NCBI RefSeq assembly: GCF_030814655.1
Contig: NZ_JAUSVK010000001.1
Span: 689,043-753,042, forward strand
Direction of reading: 5' to 3'
Source: Labrys monachus
Lineage (GTDB): Bacteria > Pseudomonadota > Alphaproteobacteria > Rhizobiales > Labraceae
DNA length: 64,000 bases
The position numbers were made by a program, and so were the translations under genes. The notes under the pieces are model-generated. The model was given only the letters and a program-made list of their open reading frames with translations. It did not search any database and was not told the DNA's origin. This document shows positions 1-10,075 of this stretch, in pieces. Positions within the stretch are counted from its first letter, which is position 1. Every line of letters starts with the position of its first letter.

Positions 1-22
1 GAACCGAGCGCGAGGAGCTGTA

Positions 23-370
23 TCACGATCTGCTCTTGCTCCAGATGCCGAGCACGAGGCCGACGCCGGCCGCGATGGCCAGCGCCTGCAGCGGCTTCCT
101 GTTGACGTAATCGGCCGTCGCCTTCTGCAGGTCCGCCGCCTGGCTGCGGGCGACGTCGCCATATTCGCTGGCCTTGGCGCCGACGTCGCTCAGGGTTTCG
201 TCGATAACCGATCGGGCGGTCTTGGCCTCGCGGGCGAGGAAACGCGCCCAGGTCGATTTTTCCTCGCTGATATAGGCGCTGAGCTGTTCGGACAGCCTGG
301 CGACATCGGCGCGCAGGGAATCGAGGTCGCTTCCGATGTCACCCGGAAGCTTCGACTTGGCCTGATCCAT
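23..370 (-). CDS. DUF883-family (ElaB/YqjD-like) membrane-anchored protein
   Basis: A small protein of 115 residues with a long amphipathic, probably coiled-coil N-terminal part and one C-terminal hydrophobic segment (about the last 25 residues, ALAIAAGVGLVLGIW), ending in a short basic tail. This is the plan of the DUF883/ElaB/YqjD family of inner-membrane proteins, some of which bind ribosomes in stationary phase in E. coli; the role here is unknown. I chose the ATG at 370 because GGGAG stands 8 bases before it. An in-frame ATG at 385 would add five residues but has no Shine-Dalgarno sequence. It is transcribed away from rpoH. The family call rests on topology and composition. Confidence 0.75.
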   Translation of the reverse strand: MDQAKSKLPGDIGSDLDSLRADVARLSEQLSAYISEEKSTWARFLAREAKTARSVIDETLSDVGAKASEYGDVARSQAADLQKATADYVNRKPLQALAIAAGVGLVLGIWSKSRS

Positions 371-385
371 TTCCTTGTCTCCCAT

Positions 386-803
386 GGAGGTACAACAATC
401 AAACGTCGTGGCAGGCTTTGTCTGACCGCGATGAGGGACCGCCCGGCCGCCCGCGGCAAGCTTAAGCGCGGCATGCCCCGACGCAAGGCTAACGCCTTAT
501 TAACGTTACTGTTCCCGCCGGCGGCGATCATCCGCCGCCTTTCCCGCGCGCCAGAGCCGCAATGCCCCAGCGGAACGCATGGCGGGCATCGCAAATTTGC
601 AACGTGAAATCGCCGCATTCGGGCGCATGATAGAGATATGGGGATTGGCCCGTGCCTCCGCAATCGCGGCAGCACATGCGGGGCCGCCAGACAAGGGTCT
701 TCACAAATGCCCCTGCCGTCCCCATATTGCGATAGCGTTGTTTGCTCTGGATGAGGAACAACGGTTGAACTGCCCGGATTGGGGGTTCAGAGGAGAGGAA
801 CAT
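386..803. other. Intergenic region, presumed rpoH promoter and leader
   Basis: About 420 bases with no convincing gene. It should hold the divergent promoters of the DUF883 gene and rpoH. CCCCATAT at 720-727 resembles the -10 element of sigma-32 promoters, but the sequence about 16 bases upstream is a poor -35 match, so autoregulation by heat shock is only a weak possibility. Confidence 0.35.
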
Positions 804-1685
804 ATGGCTTCCGCCGCACTTCCCGTCTTGGCCGCCGAGAGTGGCCTTTCGCGTTACCTCGATGAAATCCGTCGCTTTCCCATGCTTCAGCCGCAGCAGG
901 AATACATGCTGGCGAAAAGCTGGCGCGAGCAGGGGGATCGCGAGGCGGCGCATCAACTCGTCACGTCGCATCTGCGGCTCGTCGCCAAGATAGCCATGGG
1001 CTATCGAGGCTATGGCCTGCCGCTCGGCGAGGTGGTGTCCGAAGGTAATATCGGCCTGATGCAGGCCGTCAAGCGCTTCGAGCCGGAAAAAGGCTTCCGT
1101 CTCGCCACCTATGCGATGTGGTGGATCCGCGCTTCGATCCAGGAATATATCCTGCGTTCGTGGTCCCTCGTGAAGATGGGGACGACCGCGAACCAGAAGA
1201 AGCTCTTCTTCAACCTGCGCAAGGCCAAGAGCCATATTTCGGCGCTGGACGAGGGTGATCTGCGTCCCGACCAGGTCAAGTCGATCGCCAAGTCGCTCGG
1301 CGTGCAGGAGCAGGAAGTCGTGGAGATGAATCGCCGCCTGGGCGGCGACGCATCCCTGAACTCGCCGGTGCGCGAGGACGGCGAAGGCGAGTGGCAGGAC
1401 TGGCTGGTCGACGAGACGTCGAACCAGGAGACCCGGCTTGCCGAGTCCGAGGAGAACGACAACCGCTCCAAGGCCCTCCGGCAGGCGCTCGGCGTGCTCA
1501 ACGATCGCGAGCGGCGCATCTTCGAGGCGCGCCGGCTGGCCGACGATCCGATAACGCTCGAGGAGTTGTCGGACGAGTTCGGCGTCTCGCGCGAGCGGGT
1601 GCGCCAGATCGAGGTCCGGGCGTTCGAGAAGGTCCAGGCCGCGGTGCGTTCGGGCGTCGCCCGCCTGGAAGCGCAGCACGCCTGA
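804..1685 (+). CDS. rpoH: RNA polymerase heat-shock sigma factor RpoH (sigma-32)
   Basis: Sigma factor that directs RNA polymerase to chaperone and protease genes after heat shock. The 293 residues match the family length. Region 2 runs from about residue 47 to 118 and includes the YAMWWIRASIQEYI core. The RpoH box QKKLFFNLR lies at 131-139 and separates this protein from RpoD. Region 4.2 carries the helix-turn-helix GVSRERVRQIE near residue 260. The ATG at 804 was chosen for its Shine-Dalgarno sequence (AGGAGAGG) and because the family begins here; the frame is open further upstream without similarity. Many alphaproteobacteria have several rpoH copies, and which one this is cannot be told. 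It converges on the next gene across a terminator. Confidence 0.95.
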   Translation: MASAALPVLAAESGLSRYLDEIRRFPMLQPQQEYMLAKSWREQGDREAAHQLVTSHLRLVAKIAMGYRGYGLPLGEVVSEGNIGLMQAVKRFEPEKGFRLATYAMWWIRASIQEYILRSWSLVKMGTTANQKKLFFNLRKAKSHISALDEGDLRPDQVKSIAKSLGVQEQEVVEMNRRLGGDASLNSPVREDGEGEWQDWLVDETSNQETRLAESEENDNRSKALRQALGVLNDRERRIFEARRLADDPITLEELSDEFGVSRERVRQIEVRAFEKVQAAVRSGVARLEAQHA

Positions 1686-1717
1686 GCCTGCGTTCGGCGC
1701 GGGATCGAAAGAGAACG

Positions 1718-1745
1718 AAGGCCGGTCCCCTGGACCGGCCTTTTT
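1718..1745. terminator. Bidirectional intrinsic terminator between rpoH and the convergent gene
   Basis: An 11-bp perfect stem (AAGGCCGGTCC / GGACCGGCCTT) with a CCT loop. It is followed by a T run on the plus strand and the 5' side is A-containing, so it can serve rpoH and weakly the opposing gene. Confidence 0.85.
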
Positions 1746-1770
1746 CGCGAGCGCCTGTGCTCGGTGCCGC

Positions 1771-3078
1771 TCAGGGCCGGGCGGCCGTCCCGTTGTTCCA
1801 GGCGGCCATGGCGTCGTCGAACACCTTCGTGCCGGTCGCGCCCTTCTCGAAGGTGAGGATGGCGTTGCGGCCGTTGTCGAAGGCGAACTCCAGCTGGAAC
1901 CACGAATTGTTCTGCAGCATCTTGGCGTTGCGGCCCTTTTCGTTGAAGGGATCGGCAATGCCCATCAGGAAGACGCCGGTGGTGACCTTCATCAGCGCGC
2001 CGTCGAGCGGAATGCCGGCCTGCTGCGGCGCCGGCTTGACCGAGATGCCCTTGAGCGCCGCGACGTTGCCGTTGGGATAATCCTGCGGCACCGTCATCTG
2101 GACCTGCAGCAGGAAGGCGGCCGGGAAGGCCGGATCGCTGTTGCGGCGCAGTGTCAGCACTGCTCTCAACTTGCGGTCGGGGATGTTCAGGTCGCCGATG
2201 ATGACGGTTTCAAGCGGCGCGTTGCTGCCGCTCGCCTGGGATTCGGTGCGCCAGTTGACGGTTCCGTCGAAGACGCGGTTGCGCATGGGGGCGAGCGGGT
2301 CCTCCTCCACCATGCGGGCGCGCTGGTTCTCGCTCGTCTCTCCCTGCGTGGAGGGGAGGAGGGGCGCGGGGGCGGCCGGCGCGGGCGCCTGAGCCGGCTT
2401 GGAAGGCTGGGGGGCGATCGAGCGCGTCGGCGCTTCCGGCTCGGCGCCATGATCGGGCGCGGCCTGCTGCGGCGCGGCGTTCGATCCGCTGCCGACCCGG
2501 TCGTCCAGCTTGGCGGGATCCGCCGGTGCGGGCGCCGCGGGCGTGGTCGCGGGTGCGGTGACGGCCTGCGACGACTCGCCGTCGCCGGCGCCCGCCCCGC
2601 GCAGATAGAGTGCGGTCGCGGCGCCGCCTCCCACGATCAGGGCGGCGACCACGGCCATGACGGCGTATCGCCTGGCATTGTTGTTGGACGGCGCGCGCCG
2701 TGGCGCCTGCGGGCGCCGCTGCTCCGGCCGGCGGTCGGCGGCGGCCGGGCCGAGCCGATCCCTGGCCTTGCCGCCCGCTGCGGGAGCATCCGCCGGCTGG
2801 TCGGCCGGGGCAGGCCTCGGGGCCGGCGGCGCCTGGAAGACCGGTCCCTCCGGCTCGGGCGCGGGCTCGTCATAGGATTGTTCGATGCGCAGGATCGCGT
2901 CCTCGAGCAGGTTGCGCTCGCGCGATATCTGGCTGTGGGTCAGCGCCGGGTCAGCCGCATGGAGCTGGCGCATCAGCGCCTTGCGTGCCTTCTCGTAAAG
3001 GGCCGCGCGCGTGTCCTGATTGTTGGGCGAGAGCCCTTGAACGGCTCGCTGGATGGGAGGGAAATAATCCGTCGACAC
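1771..3078 (-). CDS. Conserved hypothetical protein with one transmembrane segment
   Basis: A 435-residue protein of unknown function. It has a folded N-terminal region of about 75 residues (start of the chain through IEQSYDE), a proline/alanine-rich linker, one membrane helix near residues 138-160, a second low-complexity linker, and a C-terminal domain from about 270 that looks like an extracytoplasmic beta-rich fold. The order suggests a cytoplasmic N terminus tethered to a periplasmic domain. The start is GTG with a weak AGGAA upstream. It lies downstream of purA on the same strand (about 130 bases apart) and converges on rpoH. From memory, similar proteins sit between purA and rpoH in other Hyphomicrobiales. 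No function is assigned. Confidence 0.75.
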   Translation of the reverse strand: MSTDYFPPIQRAVQGLSPNNQDTRAALYEKARKALMRQLHAADPALTHSQISRERNLLEDAILRIEQSYDEPAPEPEGPVFQAPPAPRPAPADQPADAPAAGGKARDRLGPAAADRRPEQRRPQAPRRAPSNNNARRYAVMAVVAALIVGGGAATALYLRGAGAGDGESSQAVTAPATTPAAPAPADPAKLDDRVGSGSNAAPQQAAPDHGAEPEAPTRSIAPQPSKPAQAPAPAAPAPLLPSTQGETSENQRARMVEEDPLAPMRNRVFDGTVNWRTESQASGSNAPLETVIIGDLNIPDRKLRAVLTLRRNSDPAFPAAFLLQVQMTVPQDYPNGNVAALKGISVKPAPQQAGIPLDGALMKVTTGVFLMGIADPFNEKGRNAKMLQNNSWFQLEFAFDNGRNAILTFEKGATGTKVFDDAMAAWNNGTAARP

Positions 3079-3206
3079 TGTTCCTGGCTCGATCCAATCC
3101 GAAAGCCCGCGACCCTCGCAGACGCCTCACGCGCTTGCGACCGGACAATGCCCTAACGCCCGAATCTGACGGGATTGTGGGTACATCCGGGCCGATACGG
3201 TCGCTC

Positions 3207-4496
<1,290 letters not shown>

Positions 4497-4543
4497 GGTG
4501 CTCTCCTCTGCTGTGGCCCGGCACGACGCTGCTCCGGACGCGG

Positions 4544-4575
4544 AAAAGCCCGGCACATGCGATGGCCGGGCTTTT
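4544..4575. terminator. Terminator-like hairpin in the purA leader
   Basis: A perfect 11-bp stem (AAAAGCCCGGC / GCCGGGCTTTT) with a 10-base loop. It has T runs on both strands, so it can terminate either way. It lies about 50 bases upstream of purA between two divergent genes, where no gene needs terminating. It could be an attenuator of purA or a leftover of a gene once located upstream. Confidence 0.7.
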
Positions 4576-4631
4576 TGGTTCCTTACCGTATCGCCGGAGG
4601 CGAGTAAACCCGGCAATGTGAAACTCATGCC

Positions 4632-4670
4632 TGTCATATGTGACAGCCGGTCTTGACACAAAACTGTCAA
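4632..4670. promoter_or_regulatory. Two adjacent inverted repeats at a -35-like TTGACA
   Basis: TGTCA-TATG-TGACA (4632-4645) and TTGACA-CAAAAC-TGTCAA (4653-4670) are both perfect inverted repeats. The second begins with a consensus -35 hexamer oriented toward the ABC importer; the -10 match (around 4677-4683) is poor. The arrangement looks like a repressor operator controlling the importer, with a GntR- or TetR-type regulator encoded elsewhere. Confidence 0.5.
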
Positions 4671-4746
4671 CGCTCATTGATACCAGCGCCGATGTAAAAA
4701 CCCTTACGAAACGGGGCCAGCGCGGCACCATCAAGGAGTTGGGACA

Positions 4747-5850
4747 ATGAGCAGGAACATCTGGGCCGGCATCGCCTCGGTATCGGCCCTGGCCTTCACG
4801 GCTTCGATGGGCGGAGCCTTCGCCCAGGCCAGCGACGACCTCGTTGCCGCGGCCAAGAAAGAAGGCCAGCTCACCGTTATCGCCTTGCCGCACAGCTGGT
4901 GCGGCTATGGCGACGTCATCGCCGGCTTCAAGGCGAAATACGGCATCACCGTCAACGAGCTCAACCCGGATGCCGGTTCGGGCGACGAAGTCGAGGCGAT
5001 CAAGGCCAACAAGGGCAATACCGGCCCGCAGGCGCCCGACGTCATCGATGTCGGCCTGTCTTTCGGCCCGACCGCCAAGGCCGCCGGCCTGCTGCAGCCC
5101 TACAAGGTCTCGACCTGGTCGACGATCCCCGACACCGCCAAGGATGCCGACGGCTTCTGGTACGGCGACTATTATGGCGTGCTGTCCTTCGAAGTGAACA
5201 AGGACATCATCAAGACCTCGCCGCAGGATTGGCCGGATCTGCTCGGCTCCGATTTCGCCAATTCGGTGGCCCTCGACGGCGACCCGCGCGTTTCCAACCA
5301 GGCGATTCAGGCCGTCTACGCCTCGGGCCTGTCCGCCGCCAAGGGCGACGCCTCGAAGGCCGCCGCCGCCGGCATCGAGTTCTTCGCCGATCTGAACAAG
5401 AAGGGCAACTTCGTCCCGGTCGTCGGCAAGATCGCCTCGCTGACCCAGGGCACCACGCCGGTCATCGTCCGCTGGGACTACCTGGCTCTCGGCGATCGTG
5501 ACGCGGCCAAGGGCAATCCCAGCATCGACGTCGTCGTGCCGAAGACGGGCGTGCTCGCCGGTGTGTATGTCCAGGCCATCAGCGCCTATGCCCCGCATCC
5601 CAACGCAGCCAAGCTGTGGATGGAATACCTCTATTCCGACGAGGGTCAGATCGGCTGGCTGAAGGGCTATTGCCACCCGATCCGCTTCAACGATCTGGCC
5701 GCCAACAAGAAGATCCCGGCTGATCTGCTCGCCAAGCTGCCGCCGGCCGAAAGCTATGCGAAGGCTGTATTCCCCTCCCTCGACGAGCAGAACGCCGCCA
5801 AGGCCGAGATCACCAAGAACTGGGACAGCAAGGTCAGCTCCGCCAAGTAG
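4747..5850 (+). CDS. ABC transporter periplasmic substrate-binding protein
   Basis: A 367-residue type-2 periplasmic binding protein with a signal peptide cleaved near residue 26-28 (GGAFA|QA). The mature part follows the pattern of the spermidine/thiamine/iron/2-aminoethylphosphonate cluster, for example PDVIDVGLSFGP and YYGVLSFEVNKD. The ligand cannot be named. AGGAG precedes the ATG at the right distance. It is the first gene of a four-gene importer, followed after 155 bases by two permeases and an ATPase; the wider gap after the binding protein is common and fits its higher expression. Confidence 0.85.
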   Translation: MSRNIWAGIASVSALAFTASMGGAFAQASDDLVAAAKKEGQLTVIALPHSWCGYGDVIAGFKAKYGITVNELNPDAGSGDEVEAIKANKGNTGPQAPDVIDVGLSFGPTAKAAGLLQPYKVSTWSTIPDTAKDADGFWYGDYYGVLSFEVNKDIIKTSPQDWPDLLGSDFANSVALDGDPRVSNQAIQAVYASGLSAAKGDASKAAAAGIEFFADLNKKGNFVPVVGKIASLTQGTTPVIVRWDYLALGDRDAAKGNPSIDVVVPKTGVLAGVYVQAISAYAPHPNAAKLWMEYLYSDEGQIGWLKGYCHPIRFNDLAANKKIPADLLAKLPPAESYAKAVFPSLDEQNAAKAEITKNWDSKVSSAK

Positions 5851-6005
5851 CTCAAGCGTATCGAAGCGGAGCGCCGGCGCGGCTGGATAGGCCGATCCGA
5901 CGTTCCGCGGAAGCCTCCTCACGGAGATACCCCTCGAGGCCAGGCCCGTCCGGAAGAACCGGCGGGCTCTGGCACGCATTTTCCGCTCCGCTGTTCCGGT
6001 GAATA

Positions 6006-6908
6006 ATGACGACGACCGTGCTCACCACAGCCCCTCCGGCAAAAGCCCGCTCCGCAGGGACGGGGTTCTTCTCCTGGGCCATGCTCGGCATGACGCCCTT
6101 TGTCGCTTTCTCCCTGCTGTTCCTCATCCTTCCCACGGCGCTCCTGCTGGTCAGGGCCTTCGAGGATCAGACAGGAGCGTTCACGTTCGGCAATATCGGG
6201 GAACTGTTCCTCAATGAGCGGATCCGCGGCGAATTCCTGTTCAGCATCGAGGTCAGCGCCGCGTCCGCGGTCTCGGGAGCCTTCTGCGGCTTCTTCCTCG
6301 CCTATGCAGTCGTGCTCGGCGGCTTGCCGTCATGGCTGCGCAGCCCGGTCCTGACCTTCTCGGGCGTGGCATCGAATTTCGCCGGCGTTCCCCTCGCTTT
6401 CGCCTTCATCGCCACCATCGGGCCGGTCGGCCTGATCACCATGATGCTGAGGCAGAATCTCGGGGTCAACATCAATGTGGGCGGTATCATTCTCTACAAG
6501 TCCACCGGCCTGACGCTGGTCTATCTCTACTTCCAGATCCCGTTGATGGTACTGGTCATCGTGCCCGCGCTCGACGGCCTCAAGCGCGAATGGCGGGAGG
6601 CGACCTCCGTGCTGGGCGGAACGAACTATCATTACTGGCGCTATGTCGCCCTGCCGGTTCTCTGGCCCAGCGTTCTCGGCGCGACCTTGCTCCTGTTCGC
6701 CAATTCCTTCGGTGCGATTGCCACCGCCTATTCGCTATCGGCGCGTTTCCCGATCATCCCCATTGAACTATACGCCCAGATCCGAGGGGACGTTCTCAAC
6801 GATCCCGGCCTCGGCTACGCCATCGCCTTCGGCATGGTGGTGATCACCAGCATCACCAGCGGCGCTTATATCTGGCTGCGGAGCCGCAGCGAAAGGTGGC
6901 TGCGATGA
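6006..6908 (+). CDS. ABC transporter permease, first subunit
   Basis: Integral membrane permease of 300 residues with about six hydrophobic segments. The first starts near residue 27 after a short polar N terminus. The binding-protein-dependent transport signature that docks the ATPase is visible as EATSVLGGTNYHYWRYVALP near residue 200. It pairs with the next permease to form the channel. Its stop codon overlaps the next start (ATGA), which implies translational coupling. The Shine-Dalgarno sequence is weak. The substrate is undetermined; the family is that of polyamine-, thiamine- or phosphonate-type importers. Confidence 0.85.
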   Translation: MTTTVLTTAPPAKARSAGTGFFSWAMLGMTPFVAFSLLFLILPTALLLVRAFEDQTGAFTFGNIGELFLNERIRGEFLFSIEVSAASAVSGAFCGFFLAYAVVLGGLPSWLRSPVLTFSGVASNFAGVPLAFAFIATIGPVGLITMMLRQNLGVNINVGGIILYKSTGLTLVYLYFQIPLMVLVIVPALDGLKREWREATSVLGGTNYHYWRYVALPVLWPSVLGATLLLFANSFGAIATAYSLSARFPIIPIELYAQIRGDVLNDPGLGYAIAFGMVVITSITSGAYIWLRSRSERWLR

Positions 6909-7717
6909 AAAGCAGTTCGGTTCTGTCCTGGGTGATCCTCGCCCTTGCCGCGATCTATTTCTTCGTGCCGCTGTTCGCGACGCTCGAATTCGCCATGCGT
7001 CAGTTGCCCGACAGCGGTTTCACTTTCATGTTTCTCGGCCGGAAACATAGTTTCGATGCGTTCGTCACATCGATCGTCAGCCCGGATTTCCAGCTCGCTT
7101 TCCTGCGTTCGGCTCTCCTCGCGATCGCCTCGATCGTGGGCGGCATCCTGCTGGTGGTGCCGACCGTCTACCTGATCCGGCTCAAGCTGCCGCAATGGCG
7201 TTCGCCGGTCGAGTTCGTGACGCTGCTGCCCCTGGTGATTCCGGCGATCATCATCGTCTTCGGCTATACCAGGCTGTGGATCGTGCCTTCCTGGTCGCCC
7301 TTCAAGACCGGTCTGGCCACGGACGTGCTCCTGGCCGTCGGCTATGTCACGCTCGCTCTGCCCTATATGTACCGCTCGGTCGATACCGGCATGCGCGCCA
7401 TCGACATCAAGACCCTTACGGAAGCGGCTCAGAGTCTCGGGGCGAGCGGCTTCACCATTCTGTTCCGGGTCATCCTGCCGAACGTGCGTTCGGCGGTGCT
7501 GGGCGGCGCCTTCGTGACCTTTGCCATCGTCATCGGCGAATATACCTTTGCAAGCCTTCTCGGCCGCGAGGTGTTCGGCACCTATCTGCAGCGCATCGGA
7601 GCCAACGAGGCCTATGAACCGTCAGCGCTCGCCCTGATCGCCTTCGCCATCACCTGGGCTTGCATGGGCCTCATCCAATTTGTCGGCCGCGCCCCTGGCG
7701 CCAGGCCCGCGCGCTGA
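6905..7717 (+). CDS. ABC transporter permease, second subunit
   Basis: Permease of 270 residues with six predicted membrane spans. The cytoplasmic EAA-type loop reads EAAQSLGASGFTILFRVILP (near residue 180), the contact site for the ATPase. I took the ATG at 6905 that overlaps the preceding stop by four bases; a GTG three codons earlier is less likely. It forms a heterodimeric channel with the preceding gene product and is followed 18 bases later by the ATPase gene. Confidence 0.86.
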   Translation: MKSSSVLSWVILALAAIYFFVPLFATLEFAMRQLPDSGFTFMFLGRKHSFDAFVTSIVSPDFQLAFLRSALLAIASIVGGILLVVPTVYLIRLKLPQWRSPVEFVTLLPLVIPAIIIVFGYTRLWIVPSWSPFKTGLATDVLLAVGYVTLALPYMYRSVDTGMRAIDIKTLTEAAQSLGASGFTILFRVILPNVRSAVLGGAFVTFAIVIGEYTFASLLGREVFGTYLQRIGANEAYEPSALALIAFAITWACMGLIQFVGRAPGARPAR

Positions 7718-7735
7718 GCGAAGGAGTTCACTCTC

Positions 7736-8815
7736 ATGGCATTTCTCGAAATTTCGACCTTGAAGAAGAGCTTCGGCGCCAACCAGGTCGTCAAGCATTT
7801 CGACCTGAAGGTCGAGCGGGGCGAGTTCATCACCCTCCTCGGCCCCTCGGGCTGCGGCAAGACGACTGTGCTGCGCATGGTGGCCGGATTCGAAATGCCG
7901 ACATCCGGGTCCATCAGCATGGACGGCAAGGATGTTACGGCGCTCGCGCCGAACCAGCGCAATGTCGGCATGGTGTTCCAGGCCTATGCGCTGTTCCCCA
8001 ACATGACGATCGCCGAGAATATCGGCTTCGGCCTGAAGATCGCCAAGCGGCCCGCCTCGGAAATCGCCGCCCGGGTCAAGCAGATGCTCGACATGATCAA
8101 GCTGCCGCAGATCGCGGATCGCTATCCCTTCCAGCTTTCGGGCGGCCAGCAGCAGCGTGTCGCACTGGCGCGGGCGATCGCGGTGCAGCCCAAGATCCTG
8201 CTTCTCGACGAGCCGCTTTCGGCGCTCGACGCCAAGATCCGCGTCTCGCTGCGCGACGAAATCCGCGTGCTGCAGCAGCAGCTCGGCATCACCACCCTGT
8301 TCGTGACCCATGACCAGGAAGAGGCGCTGTCGATGTCAGACCGCATCGTCGTGATGAGCGAGGGACGCATGGAACAGGTCGGCACGCCCTTCGAGATCTA
8401 TAATTTCCCGAAGACGCGCTTCGTATCCTCCTTCGTCGGCACGCTCAATTTCCTCACCGGCAAGGTCGTCGATGCCGCCGCCGGCCGCATTCTGGTCGAT
8501 GGCCAGGAAGTGATCACCAATCGCGGCCTGGAGGGCGCCAGCAACGGCGATACCCGTTCCCTGGCCCTGAGGCCGGAGGCGGTGACGCTCGGCCAGGGTG
8601 GTGAAAACCGCAATACGCTGCACGGCAAAATCGAACTCGTCAGCTTCCTCGGTTCGATCGTGCGCATTCGCGTGCGTTTTGACAAGAACCTGGTGACGCT
8701 CGATACGTTCAACACTTCGAGTGCGAAGCCACCCCAGATGGGAGAGGAAGTCACGGTCTCCTTCGGCCACGACGATCTGCAGCCTCTGGAAGAGGCCGTG
8801 AAGGTCGCGGCCTAG
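7736..8815 (+). CDS. ABC transporter ATP-binding protein
   Basis: ATPase of 359 residues that powers the importer. It carries Walker A GPSGCGKTT (about residues 38-46), the Q-loop in MVFQAYALFP, the signature LSGGQQQR, Walker B ILLLDEPLSALD and the switch histidine in FVTHDQEEA. A C-terminal TOBE-type domain of about 120 residues is typical of the PotA/UgpC/FbpC branch. GAAGGAG stands before the ATG. It is the last gene of the operon; no clear terminator was found before the convergent creatininase-family gene. Confidence 0.92.
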   Translation: MAFLEISTLKKSFGANQVVKHFDLKVERGEFITLLGPSGCGKTTVLRMVAGFEMPTSGSISMDGKDVTALAPNQRNVGMVFQAYALFPNMTIAENIGFGLKIAKRPASEIAARVKQMLDMIKLPQIADRYPFQLSGGQQQRVALARAIAVQPKILLLDEPLSALDAKIRVSLRDEIRVLQQQLGITTLFVTHDQEEALSMSDRIVVMSEGRMEQVGTPFEIYNFPKTRFVSSFVGTLNFLTGKVVDAAAGRILVDGQEVITNRGLEGASNGDTRSLALRPEAVTLGQGGENRNTLHGKIELVSFLGSIVRIRVRFDKNLVTLDTFNTSSAKPPQMGEEVTVSFGHDDLQPLEEAVKVAA

Positions 8816-8833
8816 ATCGACGTCCAGCCGCTC

Positions 8834-9685
8834 TCAAACGGGTGCCCGGCCCCGGTCGTGCCCCGCCTTCAGCGGCCCGTCCTTCAGGCGGGACATGTCG
8901 AAATCCCTGAGGTCGCGCAGCAATTCGACCAGCGCCGCCGCGCCGAAGCGGGCCGACACGGCGCCGTGGTCCGGCGTCGCCTTCGAGGCGTCGCCTGCGG
9001 CGCCTTCGGGATGGAGGTCCTGCGCCATCCAGCCGAACCCGCCCGGGCGGCCGGTGCGCAGATGCCGGAAGCTCGCTTCCATCTCGTAGGTCACCGGTCG
9101 GAAATCGGCGGCCTTGTCCATATGGACGAGATCCGGGCGGAATTCGAGCATGAGGGCGGTCTCGATCTCGCCGGCATGGATGCCCAGCCGCATCTCGTCG
9201 ACGCCGAAGGTCTCGGCGGGATAGCCGAACAGGCTCCAGGAGGTGAAGGCGGCCAGCATGCCGTGGCGCACCCGCAATTCCCGCGCGACGATATCCATCA
9301 CGCTGGCGTTGCCGCCATGCGAATTGACGATCAGCAGCTTCCTGACCCCGGCGCGGTGCACGCTTTCGCCGATCTCCACCCATGCGCGGATCGCCGTCTC
9401 GGCCGAGAGGCTGAGCGTGCCGGGGAATTCCAGGTGCTCGTTCGACTTGCCGATGGTCTGGACCGGCAGGAAGGTCGCCGGGATATCGGCGGGGATGTGC
9501 GACAGCGTGCGGTCGAGATAGCCCTGCATGATGAGGGCGTCGGTGCCGACCGGCAAATGCGGTCCATGCTGCTCGATCGCGGCGACGGGCAGAACGGCGA
9601 TCCAGGAGGCGGTATCGGACGTGCGGAACTCTTCCGTCGTCATGTCGAGCCAGTGGCGGCGGGGAAGCGAGGAAGCGTTGGGCAT
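8834..9685 (-). CDS. Creatininase-family amidohydrolase
   Basis: Metal-dependent cytoplasmic hydrolase of 283 residues. The family motifs are intact: AIEQHGPHLPVGTD (metal-binding Glu/His and Asp), NSHGGN, and GIHAGEIETALM with HAGE-x-ET. Members include creatinine amidohydrolase and ring-opening enzymes of other metabolites, so the substrate cannot be given. I chose the ATG at 9685, just ahead of the conserved LPRRHW segment; the frame is open 30 codons further up to an ATG at 9775. It converges on the ABC importer and need not be related to it. Confidence 0.85.
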   Translation of the reverse strand: MPNASSLPRRHWLDMTTEEFRTSDTASWIAVLPVAAIEQHGPHLPVGTDALIMQGYLDRTLSHIPADIPATFLPVQTIGKSNEHLEFPGTLSLSAETAIRAWVEIGESVHRAGVRKLLIVNSHGGNASVMDIVARELRVRHGMLAAFTSWSLFGYPAETFGVDEMRLGIHAGEIETALMLEFRPDLVHMDKAADFRPVTYEMEASFRHLRTGRPGGFGWMAQDLHPEGAAGDASKATPDHGAVSARFGAAALVELLRDLRDFDMSRLKDGPLKAGHDRGRAPV

Positions 9686-9895
9686 GGGAAATCCGGAGGA
9701 ACGGGCTTGGACGGCGGTGCCTGCACGATCGCGCAGCTCCCGGTCCACTCTAGCCGCTTCCCTCGGCGGTGCCATCCTGAAATGCCGCGGATGAAACGCC
9801 GTACCGGCGGCGGTGTCATGCGCCCCGATGTGAAACCGTCGGTCCCGGATGCCATATCCGGGCCGACGGATGGACGATACCCGATTGTTTCCGGG

Positions 9896-10075
9896 TCAGT
9901 GCACCGTTCCGGTGCTTTTCAGTTTCTCGATCTCGTCCTTGAGAATGAGTTTCTTGCGCTTGAGCTCCGCGATCTTGAGGTCATCCGAGGAGGGATGGGC
10001 CAGCGCGGTCGTAAGTTCGACTTCAAGGGCGTGATGCTTACGCTCCAGTTCGACCAAATGCGGTTGCACAGGCAT
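9896..10075 (-). CDS. Small DUF465 (YdcH-like) coiled-coil protein
   Basis: A 59-residue protein with a strongly charged helical hairpin: MPVQPHLVELERKHHALE at the start, then DDLKIAELKRKKLILKDEI. This is the DUF465 pattern. AAGGAG lies 8 bases before the ATG. It diverges from a second DUF465 gene about 470 bases away (10550-10732). The family has no established function beyond a short antiparallel coiled coil. Confidence 0.85.
   Translation of the reverse strand: MPVQPHLVELERKHHALEVELTTALAHPSSDDLKIAELKRKKLILKDEIEKLKSTGTVH

Noticed and set aside
528-1958. 476-aa open frame on the minus strand across rpoH
   Set aside because: It is antisense to rpoH, has arginine/leucine-rich shadow composition and contains no family motif.
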